Positions 14,791 to 24,267 of a stretch of DNA of 64,000 nt are shown piece after piece (position 1 is the stretch's first letter; the number at the start of each line of letters is the position of its first letter). The stretch is from Candidatus Nitrosopumilus sp. (GTDB lineage Archaea > Thermoproteota > Nitrososphaeria > Nitrososphaerales > Nitrosopumilaceae): contig JAOTSS010000001.1 of NCBI GenBank assembly GCA_029864805.1, positions 1 to 64,000 of the forward strand, read 5' to 3'. A program made the translations under genes and the position numbers. The notes under the pieces are model-generated. The model was not told the DNA's origin and searched no databases. It saw only the letters and a list, made by a program, of their open reading frames with translations.

Positions 14791-15411
14791 CTAGTGAAAG
14801 ATTTCGCTTATTCCATTTATCATGAACTGAATTGCAAAAGCGGCCAGAAAAATCGCAAAGACTCGAGTCACAATCAATGAACCACGCTTTCCCAGAATTT
14901 TGTTTATGGGTTCAGAAGATAGCAATACAAGGTAGGTTATTGCAGTTACAACCAGGATTGCAATCAGGGTCACCAGACCTCCAGATGTTTGAAACGATAT
15001 TAGCGCAATAGTCAATGCCCCTGGACCAGAAAGCAATGGAAATGCCAATGGTACTATCCCTTGCTCTTGTTCTATGTTGCCTCCACCCATTCTCCATTCG
15101 CCATGAGTCAGAAATTCAATGGCAACTATGAATAGCAGTACTCCTCCTGCTATCATGAAACTGGAGATTTGAATCTCGAAAATTGAGAGAAGTTCATTTC
15201 CTGCAAATGCAAAGACTAGCAACAAAATGACCACCACCATAACAGTATTTTTGAAAAGTGATCTTTTCTTGCCTTTCTCCATGTTTTTAGTCACGCCAAT
15301 TGTAATTGGAATTGTTCCAATGGGGTCAATCACCACAAAAAGGATGATGATCGTTCGGATTAGATCTATAGAAAAATTTTCTGGGATAAAAAACAGATTC
15401 TCAAATGACAT
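14791..15411 (-). CDS. MarC-family integral membrane protein
   Basis: A 206-residue protein with six hydrophobic segments and the signature VVIDPIGTIPI near residue 27 and FPLLSGPGALT near residue 120, typical of the MarC/UPF0056 family. Despite the name, MarC proteins are not proven drug pumps; the substrate is unknown. Full length, single gene, transcribed opposite to the winged-helix gene downstream. Confidence 0.9.
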   Translation of the reverse strand: MSFENLFFIPENFSIDLIRTIIILFVVIDPIGTIPITIGVTKNMEKGKKRSLFKNTVMVVVILLLVFAFAGNELLSIFEIQISSFMIAGGVLLFIVAIEFLTHGEWRMGGGNIEQEQGIVPLAFPLLSGPGALTIALISFQTSGGLVTLIAILVVTAITYLVLLSSEPINKILGKRGSLIVTRVFAIFLAAFAIQFMINGISEIFH

Positions 15412-15969
15412 TCATTACTTTACAATGCAATCAAGTCTATAAAGCAACTATCATTTTGTATTGTGAGTTAAGTTGCCTTGATTGGGAATTTGCCTTGATG
15501 TATTGTATATTTCACAAAAATGGAGTGTTGGTTTGTGGTACTGTCAGGCATTAAAAATAAACCCACAACAATAATCCATGTTTCATCAAACTTTCCATCT
15601 ACAGTTTCGCGAAAATCTCCGAATTAATATCGAAAAACATTATTTCTGAAAAACAATTCTGAAAAACACTTGTTGTTCTAATCAGACATGCCCAAGATCA
15701 AGAAGATGGTCTAGGAATCTGGTATTGGTTATTATATGATCCTTTTTACGTGCATCTTTTGCACCTTTTACAAATCTCACAAAAGTTTTCACTTTTATGC
15801 TAATGGTTTTGTACTCTTTTCTTGGCAGGCTTACTATGACTCATCATGTGTATTAAGCATTGGTTCTGAAAATTTGAGAATATTTCTTTTTACACCTACA
15901 GATATTTGCATTATGCCTAGATCTGTTAAATAAGGTGTCCCGTACATGTTATTGAGGAAGGATTGGTAA
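15412..15969. other. intergenic stretch, no gene supported
   Basis: 558 nt between the divergent marC-like and winged-helix genes. It presumably holds both promoters; a TATA-like GTTAAATAAGG (15924-15934) precedes the winged-helix gene. The 83-codon minus ORF over the right part is antisense to that gene and is not supported. Confidence 0.4.
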
Positions 15970-16254
15970 TTGGTTGTACAAATAACAGACATTAAGCGTA
16001 TAAAATTAGAATCAGGCTTTAAACCAAGCATGAAATCTCTATTACGTATTTTCAAAGTCCTGACAGAAAATGGCGCTAAAGGCAAGACTCAGCTGTCACA
16101 GGATACTCGCCTAAACTATTCAAGACTTGCAAAACATGTTCTCTGGATGGAGAAAAAAGGCCTTGCCAAATCAACAATTAAGGATAGTAAAATCAATGTG
16201 GTCCTGACTAAAAGTGGCCAAGAATTTTCCTATATGATTGCAGAGACTGTCTGA
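15970..16254 (+). CDS. winged-helix transcriptional regulator
   Basis: A 94-residue protein with helix-turn-helix character in residues 25-75 (LLRIFKVLTENGAKGKTQLSQ ... LAKHVLWMEKKGLAKS), closing with a beta wing (KINVVLTKSGQEF). It matches small MarR/ArsR-like archaeal single-domain regulators that bind operators near their own genes. The start is uncertain: a TTG at 15970, or the ATG at 16030 before MKSLLRIFK. Target unknown. Confidence 0.8.
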   Translation: MVVQITDIKRIKLESGFKPSMKSLLRIFKVLTENGAKGKTQLSQDTRLNYSRLAKHVLWMEKKGLAKSTIKDSKINVVLTKSGQEFSYMIAETV

Positions 16255-17363
<1,109 letters not shown>

Positions 17364-17405
17364 TTTTGTTTTATTGTAAAATGTAATCTAAGAAAAATTT
17401 AATCA

Positions 17406-17666
17406 TCATACATCTATTTCTTGGTCAATGCTTCCACCTTGTCCATACAACACGTGCATGATGTCAGTTTTGACAACACCGGGATGATTTCTTATTCTCT
17501 TGACAATCTCGTCTACTCTTCGAGTATCATATGTCTCAATCTTTAAAATGATGTCATGCTTCCCCCAGACTCCATTTATTTCTGTTATTTCTGGCAGTTC
17601 CTTAAACTCTGAAATAAGACTATTCTCACTTCCCGTATTGCAATTGATGATAAGGTATGCTTACAT
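17406..17666 (-). pseudogene. Lrp/AsnC ligand-binding-domain gene with stop at codon 2
   Basis: From ATG at 17666 the second codon is TAA (17661-17663), and then 84 codons read a full stand-alone Lrp ligand-binding (RAM) domain: AYLIINCNTGSENSLISEF, ITEINGVWGKHDIILKIET and the closing VVKTDIMHVLYG. A TATA-like box (CACCTTTATCTATG, about 17685-17698) lies 26 nt before this ATG, exactly where a leaderless start is expected. No other in-frame ATG, GTG or TTG occurs near the 5' end. A point mutation or a sequencing error is likely. Confidence 0.65.
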
Positions 17667-17759
17667 ACATTAAGTAGCGTACAACATAGATAAAGGTGAC
17701 AAAATCTCAAAAGTATCAAAAAATATGAGAAAAAAATGTCAAATTAAAAAATTGAATCA

Positions 17760-17934
17760 TTATAATTTTTTAACGTCTATTGAAAGATCTGCAATAGAAA
17801 GTGACTTTCCACACAAAGTGCATCTGTTAGAAAATTCCTCATCGTATCTTTTAATGATCTGAGTAGTTTCATGGTTTTTTTATTTTTTCACAATTACCAC
17901 ATTCAATATCTACTGACAGGATGTAACTAGTCAA
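17760..17934 (-). pseudogene. small zinc-ribbon gene with frameshift
   Basis: A TTG at 17934 opens TSYILSVDIECGNCEKIKKP and stops; the +1 frame continues ETTQIIKRYDEEFSNRCTLCGKSLS to a stop at 17760. Together the parts give a 58-residue protein with two CxxC knuckles. The break is at a T7 run on the plus strand (17875-17881), so one extra base explains it. A TATA-like CCTTAAAAC lies about 25 nt before the TTG. Confidence 0.55.
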
Positions 17935-18262
17935 TATGGTATTTAATTTTGATTAGTTTTAAGGAATCAGTAAAAAATTTCCAATTGGTGTCTTTTGGTC
18001 AGCAAAAAAACTTACACGTGGGTCCGAAATACACTTCCCTAACTATATCCCCATACACGTTGTGCTCCCAGTCAAATTTGAACCAAAAATATCTCAAGAA
18101 TGAAGAATCATATTTACATTATTTTGTTTAGTCTGGACTAGTCGATTTCATTCCCACATATGCACAAAAAAATCTCTTGAATGATACATATTCAAAAACC
18201 AGTTCATTATTTAATGAAAGATAACACATTTTAGGATTTACAGATACATTTTGTGAACATAC
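17935..18262. other. intergenic stretch, no gene supported
   Basis: 328 nt between the broken zinc-ribbon gene and the 3' end of the SPOUT methylase gene. A 60-codon ORF on the plus strand (17949-18131) has no recognisable features and unlikely composition. No hairpin or repeat was noticed. Confidence 0.35.
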
Positions 18263-19069
18263 CTAGTTTGATGCGTTAAGTATGGCCAGTGTTCCAAGCA
18301 AGGCTTCCTCTAATCGCACAGTTTCAGTGGCCTGATTGGGAAAAAAGTTCAATGCCTTTGCATTCTGAACATTTTTCATTTTGCTCCCAAGGATTTCATG
18401 AACGCCTTTTTCTGGAGAGCCAAAAACTACGAGTGTAGGCTGATCTGACTTGACATATTTGGAAATCTGCTCTCTTGTTGCGGTCTTGCCTTTTCTGGAT
18501 GTGATGATAATGTTTCCCTTCCATTCAGATACCACTGAAAACAAGTTTGCCCTCTCTTTTACTGAATATCCCCAATAAGATTTGACTTCACTTTTGTCAA
18601 TCTCCTTTACAGATAATTTTGGATAGCCCTCTTTGAATTGTATTGTGACTCTTTTGCCAATTGATGTCTTTCCAAAAAATGGGATTAACTGATTAATTCC
18701 TACATCTACAAATCGTTTGCCCTTTACACTCATTACAATTCCTTCTCGAACATCTCCTGGAATGATCTTTTTAGCATTGGCTGGAGTTACATGACTTGGA
18801 ATTCTAAGGGGTTGGAGAACTCCTGCAAATTTTAGATCATTCATTTTTGGAAACAATCTTCTTCTCAAAAACTGCGGCGTCTCCAAATATCTCAATATCA
18901 TTATCATTAAATTTCCGTCTGTCCTGTTGTTTCCTTCTTGGTATACGTATATCGTATCAATTTTGAAAATCGCGCACGCTCTTGCCAGAACTGAAATTTT
19001 TCTTGTCTTGTCTATCTTGAGTGATTCATCAGATAGTGCAGATTCTGGAATAGCAACAGATAATTTCAA
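18263..19069 (-). CDS. SPOUT-fold RNA methyltransferase (DUF171/MTH1-like)
   Basis: A 268-residue protein of the archaeal/eukaryotic SPOUT family represented by human SPOUT1 (C9orf114). N-terminal half VLARACAIFKIDTIYVYQEG and the C-terminal knot region (TLVVFGSPEKGVHEIL) are characteristic; an OB-like insert (about residues 95-165) lies between them. Predicted to methylate RNA with S-adenosylmethionine. The start appears to be a TTG at 19069, 32 nt after the psmA stop, so the two are likely co-transcribed. Confidence 0.85.
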   Translation of the reverse strand: MKLSVAIPESALSDESLKIDKTRKISVLARACAIFKIDTIYVYQEGNNRTDGNLMIMILRYLETPQFLRRRLFPKMNDLKFAGVLQPLRIPSHVTPANAKKIIPGDVREGIVMSVKGKRFVDVGINQLIPFFGKTSIGKRVTIQFKEGYPKLSVKEIDKSEVKSYWGYSVKERANLFSVVSEWKGNIIITSRKGKTATREQISKYVKSDQPTLVVFGSPEKGVHEILGSKMKNVQNAKALNFFPNQATETVRLEEALLGTLAILNASN

Positions 19070-19101
19070 TATAATTTGTTCTCCCAGGCCAACCTTTGTA
19101 A

Positions 19102-19839
19102 TTATTTTTGGTCGTGTGGGTATTTCTCTTTAGCAGATTTTGCATAGTTTGCAATCTGCTCATCGGAAACTAGTTCATACAAACCAGTTTCTGTTTTAAT
19201 GTGTGCCATTCTGATGTGGTTTGTACCTTCCTTATCTTCACTTGATAGATAGATTCCTGCCGCAGCTAGTGTGGCAGCATCATCTAATGAAAGCTCATCT
19301 TTGTATGTTTTTTCTAAAAAGTCTGTAACTTGATCTGAGCCTGAACCGATTGCAATTGCATCATATGATATGTATGTTCCACTAGGATCTGTCAGATACA
19401 GTTGTGGAGTGCCATTTACAACTCCACCGAGAATTAATGCAACGCCATATGGTCTTACCCCTGCGAATTGTGTATATTGCTGACATTGATCAGCTAGGTG
19501 TTTTGCGATAGTTTCAACTTCTACTGCCTCATCGTAAATCATTTTATTACTCTGAGAAAAGAATCGTGCATTGTCTACCTGACTTCTTGCATCTGGGATA
19601 TATCCCGCTGCTGCAACTCCCACATGATCATCAATCTGGAAAATCTTTTGAGCGGTATTTGAGATTTGTAATTTTCTTGGTTTTTCTTCAACTGCAATGA
19701 TAATTCCATCTTTGCATTTTATGCCGACAGCTATTGTTCCTCTTCGTACTGTTTCTATTGCATATTCTACTTGGTATAGTCTACCATCTGGAGAGAATAC
19801 TGTAATTGCTCTATCATAACCTTGTTGTGCAGGAAGCAT
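19102..19839 (-). CDS. psmA: proteasome alpha subunit
   Basis: A 245-residue archaeal proteasome alpha subunit starting MLPAQQGYDRAITVFSPDGRL, followed by QVEYAIETVRRGTIAVGIK, the family signature. It forms the outer heptameric rings that gate the 20S core; there is no catalytic N-terminal threonine. A TATA-like GTTTAAATT (about 19863-19872) lies 28 nt before the ATG, giving a leaderless message. Confidence 0.97.
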   Translation of the reverse strand: MLPAQQGYDRAITVFSPDGRLYQVEYAIETVRRGTIAVGIKCKDGIIIAVEEKPRKLQISNTAQKIFQIDDHVGVAAAGYIPDARSQVDNARFFSQSNKMIYDEAVEVETIAKHLADQCQQYTQFAGVRPYGVALILGGVVNGTPQLYLTDPSGTYISYDAIAIGSGSDQVTDFLEKTYKDELSLDDAATLAAAGIYLSSEDKEGTNHIRMAHIKTETGLYELVSDEQIANYAKSAKEKYPHDQK

Positions 19840-20041
19840 TTGATTCCAATGCTTTGAATGTACAATTTAAACCGTACTCTCTTTGAGAAATATTTCTCAA
19901 TTTTAAGCAGGCTCAATGAAATGCTGATCGTATGTTTCATTTTTGAAAAAAATGATTTTGACACCTATTATCCTGTGTATTAAAATAAAACATCTTGTTT
20001 TCATTGCATCTGCTGTATTATAGATCTAGAAAATCAATTCG

Positions 20042-20209
20042 ATGCTTGGTTTTTCTGTTTATGGTTTGAATGGTGAAAGTAATTGTGGTTTGCTGTGTTT
20101 GATATTATTCGTGTCATTGATTTTGGCATTCTTTGAAATTCCAAAAGAAGCAAATTCTACACAAAACATGGAAAGGTCAAAAATGTGTATAATGTCTGAT
20201 AATCAATAA
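20042..20209 (+). CDS. 55-aa putative membrane or secreted peptide
   Basis: A 55-residue ORF from the ATG at 20042 with one hydrophobic segment (LLCLILFVSLILAFF, residues 17-31) and a polar tail. A TATA-like GTATTATAG (20012-20020) lies 26 nt before the ATG, the leaderless distance. No family recognised. Confidence 0.45.
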   Translation: MLGFSVYGLNGESNCGLLCLILFVSLILAFFEIPKEANSTQNMERSKMCIMSDNQ

Positions 20210-20389
20210 TGTATGAACAATTTTACATATTGTAGAATGTCATATGTTTGTCCTATTTTGAACACAAAAAATTGATTTGCTATCTGAGTGTTTTTTGTAA
20301 ATTCTAAAGCACAAAAATAGAATCGATGAATTTGACTGTGACGCATTGCCTGTGAAAGTTTAATTTGAGTTTTCTTGTCTTGTTTGATA

Positions 20390-20806
20390 ATGAAATTTGA
20401 AATTCAGTTCACAGGTCATGAAAACATCAGGTCAAACCATCAAAAAACAATAGAGATTACAAAGGAATCACATCTAACACCACGAGGTGACTGTATAATT
20501 GGTGTTAATGCAACATCTAGTTGTTCTGACTTGCCTTTAGAATTAAAAGAGAAATTAAAAAATACTGACTCGAAAATTAATTTCTCAATTCGTGTTGGTG
20601 ATTATGAGTTTCTTTTGGAAGGGAAAGGACACCCTGAATTGATTCTTTCTCATACAGAAGACATTGTAATTAGAAAAAGTGATTTTATCTGCCCGAGAAC
20701 TCTGGCAATAAAATGCGATAAGGCCTCTGATCTATTGCCTAGAGAAATGGTCACATTGCTACAAAACCCAAAAATCAAAGGAATCCTTGCTATCAATATT
20801 GATTAA
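20390..20806 (+). CDS. DUF371-family protein
   Basis: A 138-residue protein from the ATG at 20390 (MKFEIQFTGHENIRSNHQKT); an in-frame TTG at 20375 is less likely. The motif HENIRSNHQKTIEIT followed by HLTPRGDCIIGVNA is the signature of archaeal DUF371, a small beta-rich family of unknown biochemistry. Full length. Confidence 0.9.
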   Translation: MKFEIQFTGHENIRSNHQKTIEITKESHLTPRGDCIIGVNATSSCSDLPLELKEKLKNTDSKINFSIRVGDYEFLLEGKGHPELILSHTEDIVIRKSDFICPRTLAIKCDKASDLLPREMVTLLQNPKIKGILAINID

Positions 20807-20845
20807 GACTGTCACAATTTTATATGCACTAGTTTAATTTTGAAC

Positions 20846-20965
20846 ATGGGTCTTAAAACTAAAGTTTTCATTTTGATTCCGTTAGTTGTCTTTGCATCAA
20901 TTATTTTCGGGTTTGGCATGTATAACACATTATGTAAAAATACTAACATCCCTCTTAATTGCTGA
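20846..20965 (+). CDS. 39-aa single-TM peptide
   Basis: A 39-residue ORF from the ATG at 20846 (MGLKTKVFILIPLVVF...), one transmembrane helix (residues 7-25) and a short tail with two cysteines. A TATA-like TTTTATATG (20817-20825) is 25 nt upstream. Unknown function. Confidence 0.55.
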   Translation: MGLKTKVFILIPLVVFASIIFGFGMYNTLCKNTNIPLNC

Positions 20966-21054
20966 TTTTACGTCAAAAGAATCTTAATTATTCTTCATTT
21001 TAGTTAATTCTGATTTAGCACGATTCTCTTAAAGCATTAGAAAACACATTGTTC

Positions 21055-21396
21055 ATGATAAAAAATACCGTTGAGTTGCCCCTTTCTGGAAAAGCCACTG
21101 ACGCGGAACTGAAGAAACTTAAAGAATATTTCAAAGAAATGCCCTTGACTGAGATTCTTACAGGTTTAAAATTTGCAAAAAACAGATGGTCTGCAAAAGA
21201 TGCAGGAACTCTCAAGGTGGGCAGAAAAAGCATCATCCAGAAAGAAGTGCATTCTGTTACTACAGAGCAAGCTCAATGGAGATTGAAAAATTGGAAGATG
21301 ATGATTGCAAATTATCGTCGACGTGGATACAGCTATCCTACAATTTCTAGAATAAAAAAAATATTGATTCAAAAAAGCAAAACAAAATCAAAATAA
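21055..21396 (+). CDS. conserved hypothetical basic protein
   Basis: A 113-residue basic protein from the ATG at 21055 (MIKNTVELPLSGKATDAEL). Predicted helical, with Lys/Arg-rich C-terminus (YRRRGYSYPTISRIKKIL). The composition suggests nucleic-acid binding, but no domain is recognised. Transcribed convergently with the CdvB-like gene. Confidence 0.65.
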   Translation: MIKNTVELPLSGKATDAELKKLKEYFKEMPLTEILTGLKFAKNRWSAKDAGTLKVGRKSIIQKEVHSVTTEQAQWRLKNWKMMIANYRRRGYSYPTISRIKKILIQKSKTKSK

Positions 21397-21480
21397 AAAA
21401 ATTTGTATTAAATCCTAGGAACAATCTTCATCTTTACACTGATTTCTTAGAATGCGCTCAGAATTTTTTAAAATTAAACA

Positions 21481-22131
21481 CTAGATGAATACGTCTGATT
21501 GTCTCTTGATACTCTGACTTTTAAGACTCTCTGGAACATCTGGGATGGATGATTTTGTTTGTCCTGCAATGACATTGTGAGCTTCTTCAAGAATTGCCAA
21601 TGTGTCTGCGTTTGTTCCGGTGCTCACATCCATGGTATCTACCATGTTTACTGATGAGCCTGACATGACATCGCCTAGAATTTCTGACAAGTCCTGCATT
21701 GAAGCGTTTGCCTCTGGCATAATTCCGTTAAGTGAAGGACTAAGACCTTTAATGATCGACATGCATGGGCTAAGAGTTACTACCACGTCTCCTAGTTCTG
21801 AAACAGTGTCTAGTCTGAGCTTGACTTGCTCCATTGAGAGTTTGGCACCACTGACCATGTTTTTCATTTTTCTTACTTGGGTTAACTCCCCTGCATATGC
21901 CTGGGCATAACTTGGCTTGTTATTTCTTTGTGCATTTACAATCTTTTCAAAGATAACATCGTGTTTTTTCTGTAATTTTTCATTAATTGATTCTAATTTT
22001 GATATCTGAAATTGTAATTTTTTCTGTGCAAAGTCGATTTTATTCCTTAATGGCTCATCTGGCCTTACCTTACCCATTACTTTTTGAGAAATACTTTCCC
22101 CCGCTGCTTTATTCCAAGAGTTGCTGATCAA
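21481..22131 (-). CDS. ESCRT-III/CdvB-family protein
   Basis: A 216-residue Snf7/CdvB-like protein. Residues 25-105 form long charged helices (RNKIDFAQKKLQFQISKLESI...) and the later part (PSLNGIMPEANASMQDLSEILGDV) matches the helix 5 region and auto-inhibitory tail of archaeal ESCRT-III. Such proteins drive membrane scission at division in Cdv archaea. No CdvA or CdvC/Vps4 gene is adjacent, so this looks like one of the dispersed paralogues. Start is a TTG at 22131. Confidence 0.85.
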   Translation of the reverse strand: MISNSWNKAAGESISQKVMGKVRPDEPLRNKIDFAQKKLQFQISKLESINEKLQKKHDVIFEKIVNAQRNNKPSYAQAYAGELTQVRKMKNMVSGAKLSMEQVKLRLDTVSELGDVVVTLSPCMSIIKGLSPSLNGIMPEANASMQDLSEILGDVMSGSSVNMVDTMDVSTGTNADTLAILEEAHNVIAGQTKSSIPDVPESLKSQSIKRQSDVFI

Positions 22132-22225
22132 ATCTTAATTTCCTTGATATAACTGAAAATATTTGTTTTAAAGAGATCTGTCACCGTAGCCAGTGTAACT
22201 GGGGTGACAACAGGCTTTGGTTACA

Positions 22226-23329
22226 CTATCCAAACGTGAATGTGAATATTTGAAAGTCCTTGCCAGTTACCTTGATTTCCATCGTATGCGATGAACTAGT
22301 GGCACTGTTTATGATGTTGTATAGTCCTGCATCTGAAACTGTAAGTTTGTTTTTGGATGTAATGTCTTTTCCAGCATATCCTGGTGGGAGTGGTTCTCCA
22401 TCTAGAAATATCTCTAGTTCTGCATCATTGTCTGTGACAATATTTACCTCTTTTGCATTGTACAACAGTTTGATGGAGCCCTTCTCAGATATCAATTCCA
22501 TGCTGTCTTCGTTATTTTTCCAATCGCCTACCATGTAAAATTCATGCAAGTCAATTTTGTCAGGTTCTGAATATGTCACAATTTCTTCTGGTTGGAACCC
22601 CTCACTGCTTCCCAGCTGATTTCTGTTTTGAGCAAAATTATAACCAAAGTATAATTCGGGTGTTCTGAAAGTTGTATGCTCAAATTCTTTTATCTCAACA
22701 AGTGACGTATCTGATGCCATCTGAATTCCAAGTGCTGATGCTCTTTCTTCTAAAAGCTGCTGAATCATTTTTTCAGTCTCTTGGTATCTGCCCTCGCCAA
22801 TGTGATCATACCTGATGTATCCTTCATGGTCTGCAATGTATTTTCTTGGCCAGTATCTGTTTTCAAAGGCTTTCCATGTTTCCATGTCATTATCCATCAC
22901 AACAGGATAATCTATTCCGTGCTTTTCAATTGCCATTTTGACATTTTCTGGATCTTTTTCAAATTCAAATTCAGGTGAATGTATTCCCACAATCAACAAT
23001 CCTTGTTCCCCGTATCTATCATCCCATGCAGTAATGTATGGGAGTGTTCTTACACAGTTGATACAGCTGTATGTCCAAATGTCATAAAGCACAACTTTGT
23101 CTTTGATCTGTTTTTTCAATTCTTCAGGAGTCGTATTGAGATAATGGACGATTCCTACCAGGTCTGGTGCGGGTTTGAAGTCTGATTTGTCTATTTTAAC
23201 ATTCGAGTTTACATCCTGAGTTATCGCTGTTTCAGATTTATCCAGAGTTGAGAGTGCAATGCTTGTAACTGCAAGACCTATCATAATCACAACTCCTAGG
23301 ATTAATGCTGTCTTAATTTCTGATTTCAT
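22226..23329 (-). CDS. membrane-anchored thioredoxin-fold protein (DipZ C-terminal-like)
   Basis: A 367-residue protein: a signal anchor (about residues 8-28), a TlpA/ResA-type thioredoxin domain with the CxxC motif SCINC near residue 92, a middle region, and a C-terminal beta-sandwich (from about residue 250) like that of bacterial DipZ. Probably passes electrons from the CcdA partner encoded 4 nt upstream to extracytoplasmic thiols. In DipZ the two parts are one protein; here they are split. Confidence 0.85.
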   Translation of the reverse strand: MKSEIKTALILGVVIMIGLAVTSIALSTLDKSETAITQDVNSNVKIDKSDFKPAPDLVGIVHYLNTTPEELKKQIKDKVVLYDIWTYSCINCVRTLPYITAWDDRYGEQGLLIVGIHSPEFEFEKDPENVKMAIEKHGIDYPVVMDNDMETWKAFENRYWPRKYIADHEGYIRYDHIGEGRYQETEKMIQQLLEERASALGIQMASDTSLVEIKEFEHTTFRTPELYFGYNFAQNRNQLGSSEGFQPEEIVTYSEPDKIDLHEFYMVGDWKNNEDSMELISEKGSIKLLYNAKEVNIVTDNDAELEIFLDGEPLPPGYAGKDITSKNKLTVSDAGLYNIINSATSSSHTMEIKVTGKDFQIFTFTFG

Positions 23330-23333
23330 CTAT

Positions 23334-24068
23334 TCACCCTAGAAATATCAGTTCGTTGAGAAGTGGAAAATTTGCAATATATGCTAATTGATTTGTGAAT
23401 ACCAAAACTCCTAGAATTACAATAAATCCCCCCAAGATGACATTATAATATTTTAGATGTTTGCTCATAGAGCGAATGACTCTGTTTGCCCTAGAATAAA
23501 ACACTCCAATCAAAATGAATGGTATTCCCAACCCTAGTGAATAAACCAGCAGTAAGTTAAATGCAACAGATGGTGTCGTTGCGGCCAGTGTCAGTATTGT
23601 TCCAAGTATAGGTCCTACACATGGCGTCCACCCCACTGCAAATGCCAGTCCAAAAACAAATGACATTGGATAACTTGCCTTGTTTCTTTTAGGAAAGAAT
23701 TTCTTTTCCATGTTTAGCTTGTTAATCCTTGTGGATAGAACTAAAAATATTCCAAAACTTATGATGATTATTCCTCCCACCTGATTTAATATCTCTACAA
23801 ATTCCCCAGCTACAGTTCCAAGTACGCTGTTAATTATTACTCCCAGTATGGAAAACACTACTGAAAACCCTAAAACAAAAAATATTGAATTTAATACAAT
23901 GTTTGTTCTGTTTATGACAAGTGATTTTGAATTTCCTTTTTGATTTAATTCCGAAAGTGTGGCTCCTGAAATATATGCCAAAAATGCCGGAATCATTGGC
24001 AGAATACATGGTGCTACAAATGATCCTAGTCCTGCAAGTGCAGCAACTGCAAGAGTAACTTCGCCCAT
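23334..24068 (-). CDS. ccdA: CcdA-family thiol-disulfide electron transporter
   Basis: A 244-residue membrane protein with six hydrophobic helices. Two conserved cysteines sit in the CcdA motifs FVAPCILPMIPAFL (near residue 20) and GWTPCVGPILG (near residue 146). It carries reducing equivalents across the membrane from cytoplasmic thioredoxin. The stop is 4 nt before its thioredoxin-fold partner, so this is a two-gene operon. Confidence 0.92.
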   Translation of the reverse strand: MGEVTLAVAALAGLGSFVAPCILPMIPAFLAYISGATLSELNQKGNSKSLVINRTNIVLNSIFFVLGFSVVFSILGVIINSVLGTVAGEFVEILNQVGGIIIISFGIFLVLSTRINKLNMEKKFFPKRNKASYPMSFVFGLAFAVGWTPCVGPILGTILTLAATTPSVAFNLLLVYSLGLGIPFILIGVFYSRANRVIRSMSKHLKYYNVILGGFIVILGVLVFTNQLAYIANFPLLNELIFLG

Positions 24069-24162
24069 GCATTAAATTTACAATTTTTCCTTTAAAGCAT
24101 TCTTCCATTTCTGTTCCAAAAGGTTACAATCCATTTTTATCTGGGATTATGTAATTTTTAGC

Positions 24163-24267
24163 ATGAATAAGCGATTCATTATTGTAGGGATTGCCTTGGG
24201 CATAGTTATCACACTTGCCGTGATTATTGGTTCTCCTGCAATTGGTGGATTTGATTCTATGCGCTAG
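24163..24267 (+). CDS. 34-aa single-TM peptide
   Basis: A 34-residue ORF from the ATG at 24163 (MNKRFIIVGIALGIVITLAV...), basic N-terminus and one transmembrane helix. The TATA-like CATTTTTATC (about 24131-24141) is 26 nt upstream. It ends at the bioF stop on the other strand. Unknown role. Confidence 0.45.
   Translation: MNKRFIIVGIALGIVITLAVIIGSPAIGGFDSMR

Noticed and set aside
15834..16085. 83-codon minus ORF
   Set aside because: Antisense to the winged-helix gene and its promoter; no family features.
17949..18131. 60-codon plus ORF
   Set aside because: No recognisable features; lies over the promoter of the broken zinc-ribbon gene.
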